From: Tubulanus polymorphus
Lineage: Eukaryota > Nemertea > Palaeonemertea > Tubulaniformes > Tubulanidae
Direction of reading: 5' to 3'
Length of the DNA: 64,000 bases
Assembly: GCF_964204645.1 (NCBI RefSeq)
Contig: NC_134025.1
Coordinates: 3,725,001-3,789,000 of the forward strand
Made by a program: the position numbers and the translations under genes. Shown here in pieces: positions 29,101 through 44,100 of the stretch. Under the pieces are notes generated by a model. It saw nothing but the letters and a program-made list of their open reading frames with translations. It did not search any database and was not told the DNA's origin. Within the stretch, counting starts at the first letter, position 1, and each line of letters starts with the position of its first letter.

Positions 29101-32100
29101 AAACCACAAAGTATCGAAACTCAAACTAGGATGGTTTGCGAACTTTCGATCAACTTTATAAAGAAAACCACCCACACACTTGTTACGATAATTCACTTTT
29201 TAATCTAAGGTGAACACAGTATTCTGAATATAAATTCCCCAACCCAGCGCCTAGTGACGAGTTCAATGTTTTACGATTATGAATTACATTCCTTTTATGC
29301 TTGACCAATTAGTCGGCAATAATCATACACAACCCCCTGTGAATAGGATTTTAATTGCTTTATCTGACCACATTCAACAATTCTTAAGTCCTCAACCCAC
29401 ATAAATTACGAAAATTATTTGAAAAATTTTCCAAACCGGTGTATTAGACTTTCTTAGAAAGGGAAACTGAAAAATTGCTTTTTTAAAATTTTCAAAAATT
29501 CATTGAAGGGCAGAAAGGAGAGTCAAATAATAAACTTAATATCAAAACAAAATTCTTCAGTGAACCAAAAATAACATATAACGGGTGGCGAGTACATATT
29601 TCACAAGACTGAAACTGACAATAATCTTGATAGATTACTGTCTACATTTTTCTAGCTTCTAACAAGCAATAAATTCATATACGCGTGTCTATGTGTCTGT
29701 GCTATAAAATACAAATTCTATGAATTGTTCCAAGGTTGATGTCTGAGTGCGCCAAAAGACCAATTCCTACCTAGTCACAATCGCCTCAACCTACACGCAG
29801 GTCACCGAGGTAAAATAAATGCATGAATGAGACACTACTGGCCATTACTAGCAGTTTAGTTATGCATGTGTCACCGAAGGTACGGCTATTCCAAATAGGT
29901 TTCCAAGAACAGCCGAGATGTGGTTCAGTTAGTTGTACTATGTTTCACGTGGTTATGATAGAAATGAGTTTTATCAATAAACAAAATGTTTTCTCAAATT
30001 CTATTAATTCCAGAGATTTTTTCTCAAAACAAATTTGCTCCGACCGAACAGTTTTCTCTGAATACTTACAGATGATAGTTTTTCGTGTAGTTCTAAATCA
30101 TCATTAGGAAATCGATCTTGAACACTTTCCACTTTGTGCTCATTTTCCGCGACGTTCATTTCGTCCTCCCTTTCTTTAACCATCTAAAATTCAATCATCA
30201 ATCATCAATAAATTAGTAAAAGATTTTTAACTCAGTTCGCATGGCTCGTTCACAGATTGCGACCAGATTTCAAACCTCACCTTATTGACGGTTACGGCAG
30301 CTTTAGATAAATCTGCATAATCGGGATGTGATTGATCTGTTTCATTAAGTAAATCATGTAGGTATTTGTCGTACTCTGGAATCCGTTGGACCTGAAATGA
30401 CAAAAATTATACCAAACTCGATAAAAATTCCGTTGACAATAATCATAAAACCTACAGACAGTCTGTACATCATAAATCTGAGTGGTAGCTTTCATTTAGC
30501 CACAAGTATATGTTTGTGGTCATAAAACTGTAGACCACACAATGCCACTGTTGTGACCGATTGGCAAAGAATGATCTAACATCTTATCAACTATTCACTA
30601 GACATAGAATGTCAGAGGAAAACACTTTTTTCATTCACATGCAACATACCCATTGCCAAGTCTGTAGAAATTTGTCTTCGCGCATGTTTCCAATAGATCA
30701 TAACTCTATCAAATGACCAGTCATCATGAGTTACAGATCAGGATATATATATAGTTTGTCAACTGAATTAACTAATCATCCATAAAGTCTAGACTCCAGG
30801 CCAAATATTGCTCCATTCTTTATAATACGCTCAAGTAATTACGATCTCCTGATACTATTGAAACTCACAATCAAAACTGGCAAATGACTGGAGTAGAAGC
30901 TAATTATTTACTCAATCAATCTAATCCTAGTGGGGCCAACATTCGAACTAATTGATGTAATTAAAACAAACCAGCAAGTAAAGTTTTTCAATCCTCAGGT
31001 CTCTCCATAGCAAAATGTAAACTGCACACAACTCTTGAAAATAGTTTATTGTTTTATGACTAAGAAAAGAACATCTACTATTCTAGTATGACAAAATACC
31101 AGAAATTTAACAGTCAACCACCCAAATCCACCAAAGATTCATGTATCATTTCATGGCCAATTGGATCTATTATTCTAAGGCGATTACTAAGTCTAGCCAT
31201 GAAACAGGATTAACAGTGGCCATAGTTACATAATACTTAGAATACCACCAGTACAGAGAGAATAATTAATAGGGTATTGTAGATCTGTGTCATTTATACA
31301 ATGAAACCGAGTGTATGTATGTTACTGTGAAAGAATATATTACTGATATAACTGGTGGGGATTTAAATTAATTGCAAATTAGTTCCGCATAATCGTAACA
31401 GGACCTCAACCAGTTCATACATGTATCTCCTGTAGTAAACATGAATTTGAAACAAGCCAGAAAATCGTGTAATCAAGAAACATAATAATCTGCTCAAAAT
31501 TACACGGTAATTGACAGAGAAGCTTTCATAAGCTTAGAATTCAAAAAGGATTATTCAATGAAATAAATGTACATTTTTATAGAAAGATTATCAAAATCCA
31601 TGACGAATATCAACTGAATTATCGTCATTGAAACTTCAACAATTATTTTCATTAAAATCATACCGAATCATACCTGATACTGAACTGTTAGATTACTTCC
31701 ATTTAAAACATTAAGTCCTGACTTGGCTCGAACTGTGTTGAAGTTCTGATTGAAAATAATTCCATGCAAGCTCAATGACTGCGAACAAGGAGCGACTAAT
31801 GTCCCCATTTTCTTTCGAGTTCTTATCTAACCATCCACTATGTATCGTACAAGTAGTACATGTAGGTCAAGAATTAATCCACTTTTCGACAATATTCAAG
31901 AGTATTCCAAAAAAACTTGTGTTGTAATATGGACTGAAGTCAGTGAGTGACAAAGCTGTTCAGGTCTTAGTTCATATGGGGCACCCCCTATAGGATGGGG
32001 TAATTTACATATGAACAGAATCATAATGATGGCCATTATGATATTTTCTGTTAAGCCAAGTTTCAAAGTAGTGTTGATTGTCTTGCAAACACCTATTAAC

Positions 32101-35100
32101 AATTACTCTTAGTTGTTAATTACTGTAAAAGCAAGGTCAATCACACCTGTTCAAAAATGTTCATAAATATGTTGACATATCATTAACAGTTATGATATAA
32201 ACATCACCTAGGTATAAGCTCGGGATAGTCTTGAACTCAGTTCTAGAGCTCGTAGTTAAATTTGGCCCATCAGCTATCGCGATATCTTTGTCACAACGCA
32301 TCTTCATCTAAACAGGATAAACATTCATACATTCATAACAAAATTATAGGGATCTGAAGAAATTACTCTGGTCTACTTGGTCCTACAGTTCAAGGATTAC
32401 TGACTTACTCCATGGACTCTTATTCGTTTTAGTCCATGCTTACTGCTAGCCCCATCCATATTCATTCAAATCATTGTTTAGAGCCTGCTCACTATAGTTA
32501 CGTCTATGGAGACATCCCAAAGTGAAGAGATTATGATACTTGAGATAATTCAAGTCTTCTTGTAAATGTGCACGTAAATCACTATGTAATTAGGAACGAG
32601 ATTCCATTGTAGTTTTAATAATAGATGCGTGTAAATATGGCTAACAACGTTGTGTAATACAAGGGTAGAGTTGGCTTCACTAGGGATACCATACCCCAGG
32701 GGTATAGCAACACCACTGTAACGTAGCATACAGTTAGGAATACCTATTTAAAGAACATAGTCACGAAGACTATAAAATTTGCGAGTATTCTTCTATAGAG
32801 CCTCAAATATATTTTTATTGGAGGCCAACAACATAAAAATCAGATTAATTACTTTAAAGATCAAAAGATAAAAGACATTTTTCATTACTTACGAGTGGCT
32901 TCAGAGGCAGTGACTGAATATTTAGAATGTCACTGATATCATAACTGTGGCGCCTTATTAGAGGTTTCTTCATCGGAAGAGCCATTTTTCACTTTTTAGA
33001 GATAACCGTATATCAAAATTCATGCATTATGAAATCCTGGTATTTCTTCAATTCTGAATATAAAGTTCTACACACATCCCATCATCATCGTATCTACACA
33101 ACTGTCATTATAACTCTAATATCTCTGAATCACTGATTCAATGCAGCTATGCCTTACAACGAACTTCAGACTCGGTGTGTGACGAAAAAGGCAAATTTCC
33201 TGTGACTCACAAACTGAATTGAAACGGATCCGTCACAGACAAGCGTTTTGATTTCACTCTCCGAGCAAACAAACCAAACTACTTCACACTATGAATTCAT
33301 TAATCCTAATGTAAGCACATAAAAATACGTTCTATAATCTGGACATCCTGCAACCTATTCCAGAACAACTACCAGATACTTCTAAAAACACGAACATATC
33401 CTTTAACTCAATCCTTTCGAAAACTATCCAAACATCATTCCGCAAGGCGGCCATTCCCGGATTACAAGCCGTCCGATAACTTTCTATTTGAACAAATCGA
33501 TGTTTGCCAAAACGCATTCGAACAATGTCTGAAACATCCTACGCGTGCTGGCCGCCAATATGTGTGTGTCTTTCTGCCAAAGTAAATTGTAACCGTTTGA
33601 TTTGATAAGGCTCCAATCAACTTCGATCAAAGTCATGTCTACGCAGTATTAAGAATGATAATTGAAAGTCTTGCAGTACCATAAAGCATGCGCGGCTTAT
33701 TATTTCAACAAATATTTATCCACATGAAAAATCAGGATCATCTACGGTCAACTGATCATATACATGCATTGTTTAAACAATACCCAGCACAACTAGCAGA
33801 AATCCACTCAACTCTTAATACAGCCTGTTGATTCATAGCAGGGACTCCTAGTTACAAATCCTTTAATCACAACAGAATTAAAGAATTTTTTGGCATTTTG
33901 TTTTGAGAACTATCTTTATTTTAGAAAGATAAATAAATTAAAAAAATTAATTCAATCTCAAATAAAATTTATGGTAGTACTACGATTACGATGGTCCTAT
34001 TTACTTATCTGATAAAGCTATAGTTATGATAAATGTATTAGTTCAAAAATCGGTCAAGAAATCGGATGATTATTTCTGCTTTTATTCCGCTACAATCAAA
34101 TGTTCAACGTCCGACTTCAAACCATATAATCTCAACGAGGTTCATTTTGGTGCAATTTCCAAATATTAAACGTTAACTAAACATTTAATAAACAAGAGCT
34201 CGTTTGGCAAATAGCTCAACCAAATCATCAATTAAAATTCCTTTTCAAGGACACCAACCAGAACTTCACAACTATTACCAGCACTGAATATACCGGTAGA
34301 AGACACATTTTAATAAATCATATTTTCGCTCGACATATTTTCTACCACAAACTCGGGTCAACGCGGCGACCGAGTCCCAGCGCGACCAAAACATTAAAAT
34401 AACCGCAACATTTTCTACAACAGGAAACAAATATTCCTTTAGAAATTCGACGGGAGTGTCGATTAGTAAAATCAAAATCCAACATGCCAATTAATATACG
34501 ACATAGAAAGCTTGCCCCGCGGGCTTATACTTTATATACAACAACAGTCGTCTTTCCTGAAGTCTTTTTTTAATTCAGAACACAGCCGTCGTCAATTGAG
34601 AAACTTGTCAAACGGAAAGCTAATTTCATTGAAGATTATATACAAGCGTCGATATCGTTATGACTAGTTTTTCACGAGAATTGAATGAGTACGTGTGAGG
34701 GAATAAATATATCCGAATTCAACCCTGAAAACTAGATCTTCATTTATGATCGTCAGATATTTCACAGATGAAAACGTTTTTCATTCATGACGCGAATCAT
34801 TAAAAAATATAAATAATCAACATTTTCGCTTTAAATAAATGTTAGATTTTTGGCCCGAGAGATAACCTTTTGAATATAACACACTATTAATCTGTCGTAA
34901 TATACTGAACTCCTTGCCAAAATAAATATGGTCAGTCATAAGAAGAATCAGCAGAGAACTCTGGCCTGGTCATATCATACTTTAAACACTTAATTGATAA
35001 TTAAATACAACTCTTAATAACAAGTTGATCGACACTAAACACCCATTCAATGCTTTAAATAACTTAAATGTTTTCACACTAAAGATTTACGTAATTGTCA

Positions 35101-38100
35101 TTTTTCTTGGTAGAATACGCCTTAAACCTGAACAAATTTACAGTTAACGATAAACTGAAGTACTGAAACACAATGGCATGTTTTTGAAACCAGAAATCTA
35201 ACAGCGCTGACAATTACATAATAATTCACACTGGGATAAATCACCAATGAGTGTCATCTAAATATTTCAATGGCTTGTATTTCCTAGAATATCTAGGAAG
35301 TTTAGATTCTAGACGTACAAATAAATAATTAGTCGTCAAGAATCAATGGCAACTTTATCTGAAATTTTTCACTGAAATCATGAGTTTACAACTAGTACAA
35401 ATTGAATGAGATTCCTTTTGGATTAGTTTCGGGTATTAACGGATTATTTTCAGCCCCCCTTGAAATTCTGCAAGTCAGAAATAGTTAAAGTTTGTTTTAT
35501 ATCGTAATTAAATGGTATCTATCGACATATAATATAAATATATATATATACTTTCACAGTTTTCAAATCAAATTAAGTCAAATATTCAAAGAACAGAAAT
35601 ATTTGTAACATTCGTATCTCCTGAGTTTCATGCAAGAGATCAAGTCTGGTTTCGATCGAACGTATGTTCTGGTAAGCAATTTCAACAGCGATTCCAGAGT
35701 ACGAACTCCCTACTAGGTGCTTCTATCAGAGTATTCTGGAATCCGTACACTCCAAATGAAATTTGTCTATCAAGAAATATTAATTTGTGCTGAATTTCAG
35801 AAGATTCATCCACATTTTGAAACAGATCGACATCATCTTAGGAAGAGAGTTCAAGTATCCGAATAACCATAGAAGCGATAACACTAAAAACCTCATTTTC
35901 TAATGAGTAAAGTGAATCAAATGATTAAACTACAGGCGTGTAGTTTAATCATTCGATTCACTTGTATTTCACCTGACGAGGGGATATGATCCCGAAAACG
36001 TGCGTGTCAATAAACTGTCTTTACTCATTAGAAAATGAGGTTTTTAGTGTTATCGCTTCTATGGTTATAAAAATTGACATCATATTCAGTCAAAACTATG
36101 GTATACGATTTACTGAGTATAGAAAAACTCCATTTACATTAAGCAAAAAAAAAATTAACGCACCTTGACAACTTTGTGTAACTTCAGCGCAGGATCCGAG
36201 TTACTCCTATTATGCAGCGCCCTACGAAAGGCCATGACTCCCCGCACCGTATGGACCAAGGCCAAAGTCTTCGGCCTTTCCATCGGCATTTATTTTTATG
36301 GTAAAAAAATGAATAAATGAATCCACTAAAATCCTAATTGATCGATCAAACACAACGCGTTCTATAGTTTCAACTACTCAGCAGTTGTAATGAATTAAAA
36401 CTTGCTCGCAGTTCCTGTAAAGTGTGTTCCGTGTCGTCACACGAGGCACAGTTCACTGAATTTGTAAAGCACGAGTAAATCCTCCATGCAATTAATTATT
36501 CGTTTTTAATATGTGACACGCCGCACGTAAAAGGCACACTTTTTGTTTGCAAACATTTGTTAACGCGAGAGTCACCCCTACTGTCGACTTCGTCGTCGGT
36601 CTATACCAGGAATCTCGACAATCGTCTAAGACTACACAAAAGTTCAATAATTTTTCAAGATTATTTCGCATAAAAATCACCTCGAAACCTCGGAGTCGAT
36701 ACATTCCACTGACGCGTCTAACGTCAAAACACTTTTGATCGATGATTAAAGATACAAAACGAACATAATTTTTTAATGATGATTTCTGTATCTCTGAACA
36801 CTTGGAGATGTACGAAATTCTTAAATCAATAAAAACACAATCTGAGGTAATAAAAATTAGACCACAATTAACGGGGATTGAGGGTGTCAAGTAATATGTC
36901 AAGTGACCCATTAAAACACATAATAGTGTATTGAACTGCTTAGAAATTCGATATCATCTGAATACCGAATCTACATAAACAATGAATTGGATATTCAAAA
37001 TTGTGTCACTTTAAGAGCCGAAGAACGTTATAGATGGCAGCAACGGTTTTAGTAACGCGGTACCGGTTTTTCATAAAAACATGTCCCAAGACCTAGCAGA
37101 TCCAGATGGCAGCACTATTCAGCATTTACTGAGAAAAAAGACCGATTTTCAAAAAGCTAACTTACTGGTGAATAGAACATTGTGAGTTCATCGCTGAAGC
37201 AGAAATACTGAGATACGAGCGATGTTTCATTAGTAAATATGAGTGAATTAAAGAAAACACCCATCATCTGTGCACATATTCGTCATTATATTTTATGATA
37301 CATCTAGTGTAAACGTGCGTCACATTGAATTTCTGCCAAGTTGATTCAGCTGGTTTTGTGTGATGTCACGATACTCCGTATTCAAACGACAGATGTTTAA
37401 CTCGAAATGTAGTATACATGGATATTTACTATTAGTCAATTTCAAACAGTATATCATTTCTAAGAGAAACGAAAAAGGGCATTCAGTTCATCTTGAAATA
37501 TAAAAGGCAACAACAACTATGACTGCCTGAAGAGTAAATTAAACGAAGAAATTCCTCTTGTCAGTCCGAGTTCATAACTGAGGATTTCGAAAAAAATGTA
37601 CGCGTACATACATAACTGACAAGATAATATTCATTGTTTAAACTGAGAATCACTTATGTTACCCCCAACAGCCCGAGTCCCATTGACACAATGTCAATTG
37701 AATCTCGAAGTTATATTTGCTTTGTCATCTTCATACACCTATCAAATAGAGACAGGTCAAATTATGTTGTCTCTGTCAAATGTCAGTAAACATGTTGTTT
37801 TATCGTACAAAGCTCAGAACAGTGTCAACTATTGCCTCGGAATGAGGATATATATCAAAAATTGCTATTCACTTTTTGACAACTAATCATAAGATTAGCG
37901 AAATGATTTCGAAAGTCAGTGGCTCCACGTAGGATTCAAATGTTGATACGATATAATGACACAACCGCACTAACTGTATCGCCGTTGATCAAATTCATGT
38001 TTATACGACACTCATAATAAGTATTTTCTTTCCATTCATTAAATCAGTTCAGCAGATACATCAGAGTCATTCAGATCAAACTGAATATATTTAGATCTGA

Positions 38101-41100
38101 TAACCCCCCCATGTATTCAACCTTTTGTCGTAAAGATCTTCAAAAAACAAAGACAAGGCGCGCGTTTATTCCTAAAAATACCTTAATATGTACGACCTTA
38201 ATAGTTCTCTCTTATTGCGTATTTATTCAGTCTCGGGTTTTCAATTGAATGCGAAAGACACGAAACATAGATCTTTTCTACGACTCATAAGTCCTGTTAT
38301 TAATTCGGATGCACAAATATAAAGAAAGCCAAATATTTATACTCTGCGTAGAGTCTCAGTATACGTTGAATCAGAATATTTCTCTCTACACACCGCAGGG
38401 TCGGTCTCAACATACTGGCATATTGGAAATATCATATTCATATAGAATTGATGAAAATTTCAGAGCAAATAAACGAATCGAATTCTCATCGATGAATGCG
38501 AGAATGTCTGGAACCAGAGTTCAAATCAACCGATGTTTCGTGTATTCTCTTTTGAAGAATTTGAAATTCGATCCACAGAAACCGAATTTAATGTTTCAGA
38601 TAACGAAGCCGTATATATTCATGAATATACATAATCAGTCCATTTTATCGCATAAACTTGCCCGGACTGGCCACAGATGTCATCGCAACATGTAATTTTC
38701 ACAACAGATATTCGTGTATTGACGTTCATATGTACGATATACGACAACACCAAACATATATCATACATTACATTACAAATGAATACCGGTACTGTTAAGG
38801 AATGAAGTAGATGGTTACTGAAAAAGGACTTCACTTTCGCTGACATCGACAAATGCAAAAACGAATACGCTCGTGTTGTAAGAACGTTTTTAAATAAATG
38901 AATTTCTCCGCTGACGAAAACAGATCATTGAATGATATCAATTGAAGAATGCTCTAAAACCCATTAAACGAGGCACCAAACATTTCCATAATTCATATTC
39001 ACAACGTCGCATATTGAATTCGTGATTTCATATGATTTATATGGAAGTACAGACTCAATAGAATATTGTTTTATATTAAACCTAAAAACATACCTCGAAA
39101 TCAGCGCCGACGTCCAAATCAGCGGGTGAGATCACGAACCACGAATATTTATCATCGACGGGAATCAGAGTATGATCGAACAGTTCTTTGCCTTTCGTAT
39201 TCATAATCTGCGACTTCCTTCCGAGACGCGGGGATCGCAAACGGAATTTACGCCGTCGAGGGGATGTTAAATGAGCGGGATCCTCATCGGGTGATGACAT
39301 AATCTCCTCGGGAAATTCTTTATTCAGAAGGTCGAGAGATAGATGAAAATCATCGTAAGAGTTTCTTATAAGTTGAGATGATTTGGCCTGCGTGACGGGC
39401 ACTGACCGACGTTTAATAACGTCATCTCCGTCCACGTGGAATTTATTCCTCATTTCCACGTGTAACGGCCACGTTATACTCATATCCGCGCCATCGTCGG
39501 CGCTCGTATTTTCGACGCGAACTGACGGAATTTGTCTCCGCTCGAGAACGGGAGACGACGGCTGCGATCGCGACGTTTTAACGAACAACTTCGTAAAAGC
39601 GCTCTTCGTCTTCCGCACTTTGAATTTTCGTCGTTCTTTAACGACACCGGGATCGCTGTCGGCGCCGCCGTCCGCAGGGAAATTAATTTTCAATCCGGCC
39701 GGCAGCGTTTTACTTAAAACGTCGGCTCGCAGTCGATTATTATCGGAATACCCGTATTCGAGACTCGTCGATTTTCTCAAGGGTTTTTGAGTCGTAACGT
39801 TGCGCCCTAACCCGGCGATCGCCTCTAAACCGTGCGATTCTATAGTTATATGACCGCTATCCTCTAAACTCGCGCCGGAATGTCTCTTAAACGAACGTTG
39901 ATCGTCGGGTGAAGAATCGTACAGATCTTTACCACCGACCTGCGTTCTAGTCGGTACATCTTTAACCGAACCGCTCGCCAAGAATATCTCCATATCGTGC
40001 GGCTCGTCGACTTTGAAAGGTCCGATATCGGACCCTCGTTTGATGGTCGTATCGAACTGAAGTTTAGAAGGACGCAGCGGAGAACTTCCTCGCGGAGGAG
40101 AACTCGCCGGTGAAATATCGTTATTATTCGGACTGATCTTTCGTCGTCGCAGTCTCGGGGATAGATCCGTATGAATCCTCGGCGTCCTCGTCGCTGCGCG
40201 CGAGATACCTCGTTCGGTATCGGTTTGACGCGGCGACGACGATAAAGACGCGGTTCCCTCGTTGATACGACTGACCGTCACGTCGTAATTCGGCGGCGAT
40301 TTACGACGGAATCGCGGCGATAACGATAGATGTTCCGGCATGCTGTGACGCAACTGATCTAAACCGGGAACGTGCAGTACGCGATGCTTCCTCCGCATCG
40401 TAGGCGACGCCTCCTCCGATACGGGGCGCGAGAAATCCGACATCGATACCGATAAAAAGTTTCTATCTTGGTCGGTTGTTTTCGGTGAACGCGTCGGTTC
40501 TGAGGTTTGAGTCGGTTGTAGAAGTATCGGAATCCGACGCGCCGATGTAGCGTTCGATTCCAGTAAACTTCTCGCTCTTCTCGGCGAGCGATGTATATTC
40601 GATGATCTCGTTCGCACATCTGATTTCTCTTGCCCCGATTGATCAGCCATATTTATCTACGAAGAATTAGGGGCTAGATTTTAAGAGCGCGATTATTATC
40701 TTTCACCAGTCACGACGGACAACGGGGGGTCCCCTTATTAACGATATCTATGCTCTTTTACACTTGTATCCAATCAGCGACGGTACAACCGATAAACGTC
40801 GATAGATCACAGCTTATAAACATGTTCAATTATTCCCAAACTATCTGATAATGCTATATATGTCCACGTATAAATACCTACTAAATGTCCTATAACCTTA
40901 ATCACACTTAGCTCGATAAACAAACATCGCTCTTCGCCCGGAACATCGAATCCTAAATCCCGGACATACATACAATCAGTCCTATCACAACTTCACATCT
41001 CTTTCTCATACCAATTTTGCTGCTTGCCTCCAATCCGACTTCGGTCGTTGACATAAACAGTTACAGGTTTTGATCAAAATCTGTTGAAGCTACTCCTGTA

Positions 41101-44100
41101 CTGAGTGATCGAGTAAGTAACTGACATTCCATCTGTCAACGTTGTTGCCTAGTGTCGTTCGATAATAAATTTCCTTGTATTTCGAAATTGATTATATATT
41201 GTCCTCTGCTGCGCATTGTGCGTCAGTCGGGCTTTAATCAACCAGCAATATCCATACTGAAACACTGTCATTAAGTTACAGGTGTTCCTACACTGTTATA
41301 TATGCATATATATATATATATATATATACAGATATATATATGCTAACTGCACCCAAAGTCCGATTCAAAGAATCAGTTATAAATGCGCGTTTACGAAGAA
41401 AAGATCTGTCAATGAACCTATAGTCTAAAAAACCCGCTGCTTTCACAGTAAAAAGAAAGACACGTAAAAATCGCCGCGTAATCTGTTAGCCGATCCAGTT
41501 CCGTTCGAATTACAACCATTTCTGCTACATGATCTAACAGAAATGACATGCATCTGACAATCGGATCAGCTCTCAGCGCATTGACTTAGATCGAATGAAA
41601 TTACACTGCGTATTCAATATAAGCCTTTTGATGAGAAGCGAAGTCTTTGAAACACTTACGGTACACGAATACCTGTAAGATTAACTGATTAGACAACCAT
41701 TGTCCATTAAAGTTAAATGGATATGTTAGAATGTTTTAATCCATGAAGGAATTATTGACCTCGTACATCATTCATATCCTATTTGACACATCAGTTTTCT
41801 CAAATCGTCACCGTAAAATTCCTCGGCGAAATAGTTTCAGAAATCTCGTCAATGACCTTCGGGGCTTTTCAACATAACCCTGCTATCTCGAGCTACTCGG
41901 TCGGATGTACAGATATGTCACCAACGGGTAAAAAAAAGGCATCGAGGGTCGTTGAAATGGCTCGAAGCGCTCATTAACAAATTTTTGAGATTATACACAC
42001 AAAACGCATTCCATTTATGAATATCTATCGCGATGTACATTTTCCCATCAGAGCGGACACTTATTTTTCATACAAATCACTTCAATATCCAATATTTCAA
42101 TCCGCGTGAAACACTGACGAATGACTTAGTTTCTTGACAAAACGCTCACGATTGAAACGTATTTTCCGCACACACGCGATCGCTTGTTTTAAAATCCACG
42201 TTTTATGAGTTTGATGTACACATTTCAAGATATTCAGTCCCACATTGAACCACTTGAAATACTGCGGTTTCTTTTTAAATAGAATTTACACGCGCAGATC
42301 AGTTAACACCCTTTATAACACTGACACGATTGAGAGTTTTAAGACAATCCTCTTTGTCACTGACGCTGCCTTTCGAATTCGCCTACAAAGCGCCTTAATG
42401 TCGTTATTACCATACAAATATCCAACCCAGTTTACTTTCTTTCTATAGCTTCCCCGATATTTAGACTACGTTGTCATCGCGCGTATAAGCATTAAAACAG
42501 AACTATCCAAAATCTTCCAATACGAAAGTTAATGTTTTTCTTATACGGGAGTGCTGCGTTCGTTTATAGATTTCTAATAACGTAAAAATCCAGTTTTTAT
42601 CTAAATGAATAGATTATCGCGTCGAGTCTTTCATAGCGTTGAAGTATTTTAAGTTTCGATTCCTTGAAAATGTTCACTGTTTTTTGTAAAACTCGATCGT
42701 AGCCACAGCGTGAAATTAAGCTTAATTATCTGCGCTTACTTTGAAAGTTTTGATTGACAGGGACGAATTTAGGACATGGTCTCAGGGGTGTGAACCCATG
42801 CCTTCCCAATGAGGTTGCTCTTTTTGTCAAAATAGAGATCATCAAAACCTGAAAATTTGACACTCATCTTCTTGCGTCTTTTAGGACGTATTTTTTCGAA
42901 ATATCTTTCAAAAATATCTTGACGCTGAGGGTGGGACCTCGCTAGTGGCCACTTCATCTGAGAAATGCCTTCTTTTCAGCATTCCAATTTTCCTCGATCA
43001 GCTCCCGGATTCACTCATATCGACTCTAAATTTTCTCATGAAAATCATGCTCTCAGAAAATAGAATCAAACGAAGTCTTTAACAAGAACAACATGTTAAA
43101 GATCTTCAAATAGTATCAATTGCTATCGATTACAAAGATCAATTCAATATAGTAGGTTGAAAATAGGAATCACGTATAACCCATTATTTCAAGGTAAAGA
43201 TATCAAATCAACTATAAATGTTTATTCAAATGTGGGGATTTTATTGAAAGATACACACAACACTTTGCACTGAATACATACTTAATTCAGCTATAACCTA
43301 CATACATTGTATTTGACCTTAACTCTTGATATATGGCAATGTTAAGATTAAATTGGAATACTAAAAAGACATCTTTAATTCTACAATTAATAATTTCATT
43401 CCTTTGTCGGATCGATGTTTCGTGAATCGCGAAAAATGGACAAAATGAAATATAGCTTCAATAAAGTGTCAACATGAAAAATGACCTGGTATGAATAGCG
43501 AATACGGGTACATTTACGACAGTTGACTTGGTGCTGAAAGACTCTAAACACAATAAAGCCACTTTAAAAGAACAAGAAAAACAGCACTTTTTTAATGAAC
43601 TGGATTTGCCGCGGTCTAAATTAATTTCAGTCACATTTCGAAATTTACGACGACAGCTCAGTGACTATAGGCGGACAACACGACTTTGTAAAACGCAGTA
43701 CAGCACACCCGTAGCTTCAAACTATCCTCTTTAGAAAAATTTCTCGGTAAAAACTCAATAAGCTTTTGACCTATTTCTCGTAATACCTGAACGGTTATTT
43801 GGCCACTAGTCGCACAATCGAGAAATGACGTCAACTAATAATTCTTGATATAGAAAAAAAGCCATGTACTGTTAAACAAAACAAAAACAATTACCACAGA
43901 TTCAAACGCATTAATGATTGACAAATCAGTCTTGAAGATCGTTGACGTATGACGTCAGTAATCTTTGCTAGAAATCTTAAGTAACGCGACAAAAAGTTCT
44001 TGATTCAGTGAACTGAACAAACGTCATATTGTAAATAAATAGTATTAAACTGTTTTGGCATCGGATCAAAGTCGTAAGAAATTATCTCATCAGGCCACTT

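Noticed and set aside
36492-36911. 139-codon minus-strand frame upstream of the exon at 36289
   Set aside because: No recognisable domain, no donor continuing to other exons, and AT-rich codon use. It may overlap 5' untranslated sequence.
38309-38695. 128-codon plus-strand frame in the RhoGAP intron
   Set aside because: No domain, no splice partners and low-quality composition; likely chance.
39383-39790. 135-codon plus-strand frame
   Set aside because: Antisense shadow of the 519-codon exon.
42769-42957. 62-codon minus-strand basic frame
   Set aside because: No donor or acceptor of matching phase for the RhoGAP gene and no domain.
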